Below, one piece after another: positions 46,390 through 55,135 of a stretch of DNA of 64,000 bases (position 1 is the stretch's first letter; each line of letters begins with the position of its first letter). The position numbers and the translations under genes were made by a program. Origin of the DNA: Apoderus coryli (taxonomy: Eukaryota; Arthropoda; Insecta; Coleoptera; Attelabidae). The notes below the pieces were generated by a model that was not told the origin of the DNA, ran no database searches, and saw only the letters and a list, made by a program, of their open reading frames with translations. Location: the NCBI GenBank assembly GCA_911728435.2, contig OU452216.1:8134342-8198341 (forward strand). The letters run 5' to 3'.

Positions 46390-46740
46390 TCCGCCATACT
46401 GTACGCGACAGCAATCAAGGGCTATTTGCATGCCAAACGACATGCTGCAAAACGGTCATTAAGGATAGTTTCTTAGGTCTTGATTAGGTCCTGTATGATA
46501 GCGTCCTATACCAAACCAAGGCATTCAAATTGAAATCTGTTTTCCTAATAATGGGATCGTGAAATTTACGTAGGACAATGATATTATGAAGGGCTATTTG
46601 CATGCCAAACGACATGCTGCAAAACGGTCACTAAGGATAGTTTCTTAGGTCTTGATTAGGTCCTGTATGATAGCGTCCTATACCAAACCAAGGCATTCAA
46701 ATTGAAATCTGTTTTCCTAATAATTGATTTGACTTACATT
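46390..46740 (+). repeat. 171-bp satellite family, two units
   Basis: Units marked by GGGCTATTTGCATGCC begin 172 bases apart (about 46418 and 46590). Each contains the inverted pair TTTGCATG / CATGCTGCAAA and the phrase TAGGTCCTGTATGATAGCGT. Same family as 49000-49425 and 59560-61094. Confidence 0.88.
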
Positions 46741-46901
46741 CTGTGATGGAATTTTGTCAATTTTCGATTTGAAGGCAGTAGTTATTTCATCAACTCCCAG
46801 ATGCCTTTAAAAATGTAATTTTTCCTAAGAATCCGAATGATATAAATCAACAGTGCGAAGAGATTTTGTATTCCTAACCCATTCTACGTTATTTTGCAGA
46901 A

Positions 46902-46967
46902 ACCATCACCTGTTCGACAACACAGTCTGTACAAGAGCCCAATTCAAATGACATCATGATGACAAGG
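46902..46967 (+). other. Possible orphan exon
   Basis: A good acceptor (CTACGTTATTTTGCAG) and donor (AAGG|GTAAGT) frame 66 bases, open in one phase (ETITCSTTQSVQEP...) and read as PVRQHSLYKSPIQMTS-stop in another. I cannot link it to any gene. Confidence 0.2.
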
Positions 46968-47789
46968 GTAAGTAAATATTACATCTGCATTTAAATTGCA
47001 TATGGCTCGTGCCTTGAAATGTCACCCCTTTTTTTAAATACTGCGGGTAGGTAGAAAATATGAACAACTGACAAAAATATTGTTTTTGTTATTCTACATA
47101 AAATGTAATGCAAGCTGGTTTAGGCTACCTTCTGAAAAAATTTACTTTCTAACCCATTGGGACTCAAGTTTATCTTTGTTAAGAAATTGGCTCACCCTGT
47201 ACATAACGAGATGATATTGTAACAAAATGCTGAACCTCTATCATCAAAATATATCGTCCAATACGCCCTCAGATCCAGCCTACGCCAGGTGCAACTTTTG
47301 CCATTTGTATGCCCAAATTTGTGCTGTTGCTGTCGGTCGCGTCGTATAGACAAATTAGAAAAAAACCACACACGGTTGAAACGAAAAAAGATACAAAAAT
47401 CATACACAAAGCCAGACAACAGACGGAATTAAAGTCGAATAAAGATTTGCCGTTTTTGGTGTGGCGTTTTTTTTTTATCTTGTTTTGTTTTTTCGATTTA
47501 AAACCGCCCACGTTTAGTTTTGCCTCATGGGGTTGAACTTTGGTTTTGTTATAACCAAATGAAGAATACTGTAAAATGAATTCATATTTAGAATGGAATG
47601 CCCTGTATATTATTGCACTTTTAGATCCTCTGCTATCTAATTGAAACCACATGGTTGTTCTCCTGTTTAAAGGAATTTCTTCTAATTATACATGAAGTTG
47701 GTGTAGAAAAAAATCCAGTACCATCATACCATTTAACGATCCCTCAAAAATTTACACATCAATTTGGGTTGCTGATGATTTTGTATTCA

Positions 47790-48118
47790 TGGGGATTCGA
47801 GTCAGAATAATAATTATAGGCCGAAGGACTTCGGTCAACAGTTTTTTTTTATCTGTTGCTAATAAAATTACGGAGTACAGTTCAGAAATGTGCAAAAGAA
47901 CTATAAAATCATACTTGCTCAAGCATGCTTTTTATTCTGTGGAAGAATATTCCAAGGAAGTTGTACATTTTAGCAATTAGTCGCTTTTAATTTGTTTGTA
48001 CCTATGTTACTTACACTTTCATGTTTTTTATTGTAGATATAGTTTTTTTATTTTGACGTACTGCTATTTTTTTTTTGTACAAAACGTAGTCAATAAAGAT
48101 TATTATTATTATTATTAT
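47790..48118 (+). mobile_element. Non-LTR 3' end with TTA tail
   Basis: Reads NKITEYSSEMCKRTIKSYLL then KHAFYSVEEY and a stop at 47980, the C-terminus of a CR1/Jockey RT; the 3' UTR ends CAATAAAGATTATTATTATT. Severely 5' truncated. Confidence 0.75.
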
Positions 48119-48119
48119 A

Positions 48120-48999
48120 GGAAATTAGAAATCAAAGTCAAAAAATTGTTTCGATACATCCTGTGCCTTCTTTTGTTGTCAAATGCATATAAGGATGGAA
48201 AATTAGCATACTTAGGTACATTTTACGCTCTGCTTATTAAATTTATAATAGTAATGTTGTCAGTTTTTTTGGGGTAGAAATTTATTTATTGTTATTCAGC
48301 ACAATTTAATCACATATCGCCGGTAACAAAAGGCTCATTTTAAAGTCAAATGGAATGACACCTCTATAATCACGGTTGCTTGAGCACAATCAAAGGATGT
48401 TTTCGATGGGTTTATTATAATAATACAGGACACATTTTGATTTTGTTTTATTATGCCACTATTATAAAGATTTAATGATGCCAATTGATACTAATTGCGT
48501 ATTTTGAATTGCACAATTTATTATACAGGGAGATCCACGAAACACATCGTGCGGGAATATCTATACGCAGTGATAGTGATTTTGACTTCTTTGGCACTCC
48601 TATTATACCCAAACTAGGTGTATATTAGCCTCAAAATAATCAGGAACGTTTGTATAAATAGGGTTTTAACAAAAGTAAAGAATATGACGTGGTAGTTTAA
48701 GTTGTTTTGTGGATTATGCGCTTGAATAAATAATTTGCCACATGTCATAAAATTTAAGACAAACTAAATTGGCTTGAGTTCACTTGGTTACGCCCAATTG
48801 ATTTTAATGAGACAAGTATAGTTGTATTTCATGTACGGGCCCATGTCTAGAAGAAAACAAACGCTTAACATATTGAAAAACGTTATTTTCCGGTAAATTA
48901 AATAAGACACAGCACAGCATTTAAGGGTCTTCTAAGTTAGGTCTAAGAAAAGCATGTTATTATAATGTTTTTCGATAAATAAAAAATAAATACAAAACA
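48120..48999. other. Unassigned spacer
   Basis: No gene supported. TACAGGGAGATCCACG near 48524 is a variant of the dispersed ACAGGGTGT motif. Confidence 0.3.
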
Positions 49000-49425
49000 A
49001 CCTAAGAAACTATCCTTAATGACCGTTCCGAAGAATGTCGTTTGGTATGCAAATAGCCCTTCATAATATCATCGTCCTGTTTAAAATTCACAGCCCTTCA
49101 GGACGCTATCATTCAAGCCCTAAGAAACTACCCTTAATGACCTTTCTGCAACATGTCGTTTGGCATGCAAATAGCCCTTCATAATATCATTGTCCTGCGT
49201 AAATTTCACGATCCCATTATTGGAAAAACAGATTTCAATTTGAATGCCTTGGTTTGGTATAGGACGCTATTATACAGGACCTAATCAAGACCTAAGAAAC
49301 TATCCTTAATGACCGTCTTGCAGCATGTCGTTTGGCATGCAAATAGCCCTTCATAATATCATTGTCCTGCGTAAATTTCACGACCCCATTATTAGGAAAA
49401 CAGATTTCAATTTTGAAACACTTTT
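49000..49425 (-). repeat. 171-bp satellite family, inverted array
   Basis: Three units, marked by GGCATGCAAATAGCCCTTC near 49045, 49165 and 49335; one spacing is 171, the other about 119 because of a deletion. Orientation is opposite to the arrays at 46390 and 59560. Confidence 0.88.
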
Positions 49426-49429
49426 TAAT

Positions 49430-50084
49430 TTTTTTTTTACTCTCGACACTCGTTTCGCTGACATTGTTAGCAAAACGCATATGTGGATAGTTAAAAATAA
49501 AAAAAAAAAGTGGTTTGGTGCAGTGGTAAAACATGTTTTAGTTAGTTAGTAATAAAAATAAATGACAAACATAGGTAAAGTAATTTTTTTATTTATTTTA
49601 AAGTATGGTACAGTGTAAAAAAAAAATTCTTAATACTAAAATGTCATATATACAAAGTTTTTGGTATAATAGCCGTTTCTGTGTGTTTCAATTATATACA
49701 ATATACAGGGTGTTACAAAATTAATTTCAAAAACTACTCTGACATATTCTTACTTATATATTTGCAACACATTGGTGATCCTAAATATATGCCATAGAGT
49801 TTGTTCAAGTAATTTTGATCCTCTATAAGATTAATCACAATTTAATGAAGGAAATATATATTCTAAAATAAATAATATAAATATTGTTTGATAGGCAAGT
49901 TACTAGAATTTCTTAATAAAAAAAACTTCTGGAAACTTCCATAAAGGACTAGAAAACAGAGATAGACCCAAGTTTGCATTAGTGCAACTTCAACATTCTC
50001 AAGCTATGGTAATTTTTTTTAGTTTTATTGTAAAATTGATACGCTGCAAATTAAGCACACATAATTTTTATTATCAAAAAAAAA
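49430..50084. other. Region downstream of CDI gene 2
   Basis: AT-rich. ATACAGGGTGT at 49704-49714. TTTATT at 50067-50072 is AATAAA on the minus strand, 13 bases past the CDI gene 2 stop. Confidence 0.35.
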
Positions 50085-50366
50085 TCAACAACTTCTATCA
50101 CTACATTTTTTCATTTCATTCTGTTTGACTAACTCTGTCTCCCCAACTTTAAGAGGTACCTGCACCCTCTCCCAAACCCAATCACCATTTAACGGTACTT
50201 CATTTTCAAAATCAAAATTCCATTTTTTTGTTGCGTCTAATTTTTGTTGCTCGATAATATGTTGATCGTGGGTAAATGTGTTTGATACATTTTCAGGTCT
50301 GTTGTCGTCATCATTTTCAAAAACTAATCGTCTACGAGCTTTGCCACAATTTCGAGTTGTTGCCAT
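50085..50366 (-). CDS. Short Cip/Kip-like CDK inhibitor (CDI gene 2)
   Basis: A 93-residue uninterrupted reading. RRLVF (12-16) is an RxLF cyclin-docking motif; KKWNFDFENEVPLNGDWVWE (47-66) matches the CDK-binding half of the CDI domain of p27 closely, including the WNFDF strand and the later Trp. The middle is shortened and acidic (ENDDDNRPE). There is no PIP box and nothing after the CDI domain but a short Lys-rich tail. A good acceptor (TTTTATTTTGTAG) lies about 20 bases before the ATG, so a 5' non-coding exon is likely. AATAAA follows the stop. The frame is intact, which argues for a gene, but a duplicated and shortened copy becoming a pseudogene is possible. It is on the opposite strand to CDI genes 1 and 3. 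Confidence 0.68.
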   Translation of the reverse strand: MATTRNCGKARRRLVFENDDDNRPENVSNTFTHDQHIIEQQKLDATKKWNFDFENEVPLNGDWVWERVQVPLKVGETELVKQNEMKKCSDRSC

Positions 50367-50459
50367 TTGATTTATTTGTAGAGGCCTACAAAATAAAACT
50401 AGTTATGGTTGCATCTAAATTGAGTTTATTTTGATATTGAAGTACAGTTTGCTAACGAA

Positions 50460-50600
50460 AAGTTTTCCAGTTTTGTTCTAAGATTTTCAAACTCGAATTT
50501 CTCGAAAACCTTTAAGTTTTTCGAGAAAAAACAAGTATGCCTTTTTTATGTAGAAAACTCAATTTTATCACATTTTTTACCCAAATGTAAATTGAATGAT
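50460..50600. repeat. Partial copy of the CTCGAATTTCTCGAAAAC repeat
   Basis: Same sequence as 34540-34640 and 54720-54830, with its small hairpin (CTCGAAAACCT...AGTTTTTCGAG) intact. Confidence 0.7.
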
Positions 50601-50602
50601 AT

Positions 50603-51825
50603 CAAAAATGAAAAGTAAATTGAATTTGCAACAAAAAAGTCCTAAACCGCACAGGAAAATCTTTATTAGTTTGAGAGTTATTGCCAAAAGAATGTTGTTC
50701 ACCAAAATTCGTTGAAAAATCATGTATCTTTAATTTTCCGTGATCAAGAATGCCATGGGAAATAAAGAAATAGGTTTAAACTTTATTAAACTGATAGTTT
50801 AACAAATAAAAATAATGGAAGATCCATTAAAATTACCAAAATGCGGAGCTTTCATAAAATTTGTTAAAAGAGGTAGATCTAGATACCCATCAAACAAAAT
50901 TGGGAAGTTTCCATGCATGGAGACAAATAAATAAACGCGAATATGCTGCTAAATACCCTGACCGAAGACACCATAGCAGAAAAGTGTTCCGTCGGTTAGC
51001 AGTCCGTTTACGAGAAACGGGAAGTGTAAGAGTTGATCCAGTCCCGCTCAGAAGACGTCCAGTTAGCAGTGAAGATAATATTATAAGCGTTCTTGCGTAT
51101 GTGGAAGCGTCATGTAAGCGTCAGTGACATTTCTTCAGACTTAGGAATAAATCGCACTTCAGCATATTGGATTTTAAAATCTTTTAAACTGCATCCTTAC
51201 AGTATGGTTTTACATCAGGCACTTTCAGATGCCGATATTGACTAGAAGCGCCTATAGACTTTTGTTATTGGCTGAGAGATATGTGCACGGAAAACCCGCA
51301 ATTTCTCTCACAGATTTTATGGACTGGGCCATTTTTTCTAGTTGTGGTAGTGTTAATTTACACAATACGCATTATTAGTCACAAACAAATCCTCATTGGT
51401 TGCCGGAAGTTGACCATCAAAGTAGATGGAGTGTAAACGTGTGGTGTGGAATCGTAGTCAGGGTATTTAGCAGCATATTCTCGTTTATTTATTTGTCTCC
51501 ATGCATGAAAACTTCCCAATTTTGTTTCATGGGTATCTAGATCTACCTCTTTTAACAAATTTTATCAAAGCTCTGCATTTTGGTAATTTTAATGGATCTT
51601 TCATTATTTTTATTTGTTAACTATCAGTTTAATAAAGTTAAAACCTATTTCTTTATTTCACATGGCATTCTTGATCACGGAAAATTAAAGATACATGATT
51701 TTTCAACGAATTTTGGTGAACAACATTCTTTTGGCCATAACTTTCAAACGAATAAAGATTTTCCTGTGCGGTTTTGGACTTTTTTGTTGCAAATTCAATT
51801 TACTTTTCATTTTTGATAAAATATT
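50603..51825 (+). mobile_element. Fold-back DUF4817-type mariner-superfamily transposon
   Basis: Arms of about 365 bases (50603-50966 and 51460-51825) are inverted copies of each other. Between them a transposase fragment reads on: NKREYAAKYPDRRHHSRKVF and RRLAVRLRETGSVR (DUF4817 helix-turn-helix), EDNIISVLAYVE, then ISSDLGINRTSAYWILKSFK, LHPYSMVLHQALSDADID, and after stops NPHWLPEVDHQSRWSVNVW. The arms include the first codons of the transposase, so the right arm is an inverted duplicate of the 5' end rather than a simple TIR. Stops show it is dead. Confidence 0.8.
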
Positions 51826-52850
51826 TGTATCATTCCATTTAAGTTTTTAAAGAAAAATCAAAAAAACCTTAAGCGATGCAAATATCGCCATCTAGCGGAG
51901 CCCCAAAAAACAATTATGATTTAAAATATTTTTTTTCTTCATCAGCAAGGCTTGAGGTCTTAAACAAAAATTAGTTGATAAATTCGGTTAAGCCAAACCA
52001 AAGTTATAGACATTATCATAGGTAAAATTTCGTCCTTCCCTGCTGCCTTTATTTCAAGCCTTACAATAAAAAGTGATACACCAAAAAGATGCCGAATCTC
52101 AGTAACATTACCGTGGCAGTATTGTTTTTCTAACTTATATTTCGAAATTTTCAATAAAAATGCATTTTTCGCATTACTGTTTTATTACGCCCCCTAGCGG
52201 TATAGTTACGAACTAACAAATCATTTCCAGCGATTTCCCATTGTCGATTTCCCTAAAATATTTTTTCCCATTGTCTTACGACTATTATTTCCTAAGATAT
52301 GCTACCTGTCCACCCTTAATGGAATACCCGGTACTTATTAGCAAGCATAGGCGGTCATAATGAGGTTAAAAAGGGTCACAAAAATAAAAACGAAAATTGG
52401 TTAGTGCCCAAAGCTGTGGTTTTTTTTAAAAGGGGCCAGTATTTTGTAAATAAATCTTCGCTAATTTAAGCTACATAATATTATCAGAAAAAATACTTAC
52501 TCAGGGCGGAACAAACAAACAAACTAAGAGTCTATAGTAATGTTGATAAATTACATAAATAATTATGTAGTAAACAAATTATTAAATATGATTGTAACCT
52601 TTAGACTAAATATTAAATAGAAACGTTAAAACGTACACTACTGCAACGAATGTGGTCTCTCTCAGGTTTATTGGGGAAATTATGTGTATATTCCTGAAAT
52701 AGAAATCAATATGGCTGCGGGGGCAGGCGTCGCGACGAGCGACGTCGCTCTGTTACGTCGAGACGACGATTATATGTTTTAAAATTTTTATAGTGTAAAC
52801 GACGCAACATATGAAAAATATACAAGAAACAAAAAGTTGTAGTTTTCGTC
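51826..52850. other. Spacer with two CTCF-like motifs
   Basis: CGCCATCTAGCGG at 51886-51898 and CGCCCCCTAGCGG at 52188-52200, in the same orientation, both match the CTCF core on the minus strand. No gene is supported. Confidence 0.4.
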
Positions 52851-53187
52851 TTTTTTGGATCCTTTCATTTTTTTTCTAATAGTCCTCTTTTTGAGAAAGA
52901 ATTTGAGCCTAGTGAAAATGCATGAAACCTTCTGGGTTACCAGCTATAACCTTTGATATATTGGTCTATATTTTTTTTCTAATAGTCCTCTAACATACAT
53001 GGCCTGATATTTTGTTTGAAACGACCCCCGTATCCTGTTTTTTTTTGGATCCTTTCATATTTTTTCTAATAGTCCTCTTCCTGAGAAAGAATTTGAGCCT
53101 AGTGAGAATGCCTGAAACCTTCTGGCTTACGAGCTATAACCTTTGATATATTGGTCTATATTTTTTTTCTAATAGTCCTCTAACATA
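52851..53187. repeat. 190-bp direct duplication
   Basis: TTTTTTGGATCCTTTCAT, TTCTAATAGTCCTCT and GAGAAAGAATTTGAGCCTAG occur in the same order at 52851 and 53041. The second unit ends at the MITE at 53189. Confidence 0.85.
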
Positions 53188-53188
53188 G

Positions 53189-53381
53189 CAGTGTTGTCGC
53201 TGAAAATAGGGAGCTTATATAGCTCGAATTAGATCAAAATTATAAAATCCAGTGGGGTTAGGGGGCAGCTTAATAAATTCTCGTCAATATTTTTTATTAA
53301 GCTGCCCCCTAACACCATTGGATTTTATAATTTTGATCTAGTTCGAGCCATATAATCTCCCTATTTTCAGCGACAACACTG
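53189..53381. mobile_element. Palindromic MITE with CAGTGTTG ends
   Basis: Ends are CAGTGTTGTCGCTGAAAATA and its exact inverse. The arms (53189-53279 and 53293-53381) pair almost completely across about 90 bases, including a GGGGGCAGCTTAATAAA block, leaving a short AT-rich loop. The CAG-N-G start is typical of hAT elements, but I find no clear eight-base target duplication. Confidence 0.88.
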
Positions 53382-53988
53382 CCAAATATCAAAGAGATTG
53401 GTAAGAGATATTCGACTTCATTAATAAAAAAAATGTTTATAGGAAGTTTTTTTTTTATAAAATATACTTATATACAGTGTGTCTGAAAACAAAACGCAAA
53501 GATAGATTAAACTTAGGTTACCTTTTAAGTCAAAAGAATCTATTTTTCACTTACCATTTTTCTAGATGCACAAACCAACAATTTTTATTAATAATAATTA
53601 TAAACACGAGGCACTTTTTCACAATTTATATCAAAATTTCTTGTAGCATATTTTATTGTGCATATTTTTTTATTTAAGTAACTGAACAACACCAAAACCG
53701 AGCACATTATGGGGAAATTTTAAACAATTGCACTTTAGTATTTTCACATACCCCACCTCTCCACCTTCAATTCTATTGTTGTTCCGTATTATTATTTAGT
53801 TGGATTTTATATACAGCACTTCCGGTTTTATGGTCTAGCGATTTGTAAAACTGGTGAATCTCCACAACTTTTATGTTGGTTATACGTACTTATTTCCCTA
53901 GAATGATCAAATATACAAATCCATTCATTTTTTCGTCTATTGAGCTTCCATCCATAAATAATAATAATCTCTTTATTGTCTAACAGCT
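53382..53988. other. Unassigned spacer
   Basis: AT-rich. A tiny LINE 3' end on the minus strand (AATAATAATAATCTCTTTAT, 53957-53976) is all that I recognise. Confidence 0.35.
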
Positions 53989-54200
53989 ATTGCTACCCAA
54001 TAACAAGACCTATTTCGGTTCCTTCTGGTGTCCCCCAGGGTTCTCACTTCGGGCCATTGTTATTTAACTTATTTATAAATGATATCAAGCAGTGTTTCAT
54101 TCACAGTGAATTCAGGCTCTTCGCCGACGACCTGAAGTGTTACCGGCGTATCGGAGGTCCCACAGATTGTTATCTTCTGCAGGAGGATGTTGTGAGAAAA
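53989..54200 (+). pseudogene. Internal fragment of a CR1/Jockey-like RT
   Basis: PSGVPQGSHFGPLLFNLFIN, then FRLFADDLKCYRRIGGPTDC and LLQEDVV, almost identical to the 41963-43990 LINE. It holds only the middle of the palm, truncated at both ends, without a LINE 3' tail, so it did not arise by ordinary target-primed reverse transcription. Confidence 0.85.
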
Positions 54201-54369
54201 AGAGAACACTAAAGATGTTGGAAAACTGACGGGAAAAAAAAACCTGAAGAAGACAAAAACTATTTTGTCGAAACGTCGTAAAAGGAAAAAAAAATGACAT
54301 GAAATAGAGAAAATTTATCTCACCATTGTTTGTTAATGCGAACCAAAAACCCAAGAGATATCCAAAAAA

Positions 54370-55135
54370 TCATAAAATGAATATAAGTTAGGTTATAATT
54401 AAGGCAAAAACCCCCCCGTTTACCCGCCTATGGTCATCATTTTTTATCCAATTTCATGTCAGTATACGACATTTAACTAGGTAAATAAATATGCTAAATT
54501 TGATTAATTCATCTTTACTCGTTTCGAAAATATTTCAAAAAAATCGTCCTCAGGCAGTCATCTTTAACACCCTGTATCTTTGTAAATAGGGACTTTTCGA
54601 AAATTAACAATTTAGGTTTTTTTCATGATTTGGACCACCTATTTTCGAAACACCTCGTATATATCCTTCTATCTACTCAAATAAAGATTTCATACATTTC
54701 TCTAAATTTTAACTAAAGACCAGTTTTGCCCTAAAATTTTCAAACTCGAATTTCTCGAAAACCTTTAAGTTTTTCGAGAAAAAACAAGTATGCCTTTTTT
54801 ATGCAGAAAACTTTATTTTATCACATTTTTGACACAAAATGATTAAAAGTCACAAGAAAAAAAAGTTAGGTTATAATTAAGGTAAAAACCCCCCCGTTTA
54901 CCCGCCTATGGTCATCATTTTTTATCCAATTTCATGTCAGTTCACGACATTTAACTGGGTAAATAAATATGCTAAATTTGATTAATTCAAATTGACTCGT
55001 TTCGAAAATATTTCAAAAAATAAAAATCTTTAACACCCTGTATCTTTGTAAATAAGGACTTTTCAAAAAATTACAATTTAGGTTTTTTTCATGATTAGAC
55101 GGCCCCAATGCGCTCACAAATTTTAGAAATACCTT
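54370..55135. repeat. Two tandem copies of the 34476-34960 repeat
   Basis: GTTAGGTTATAATTAAGG followed by CCCCCCGTTTACCCGCCTAT starts near 54388 and again near 54866, about 478 bases apart. Each copy has the ATTTAACT(A/G)GGTAAATAAAT phrase and TTTAACACCCTGTATC. A copy of the CTCGAATTTCTCGAAAAC hairpin (54740-54790) lies between them. Confidence 0.8.

Noticed and set aside
47996..48277. 93-residue hydrophobic ORF
   Set aside because: It runs through a LINE 3' UTR and its TTA-repeat tail; the Tyr run is the repeat translated.
53189..53381. Rho-independent terminator-like hairpin
   Set aside because: Far too long and eukaryotic context; its symmetric CAGTGTTG ends fit a MITE.
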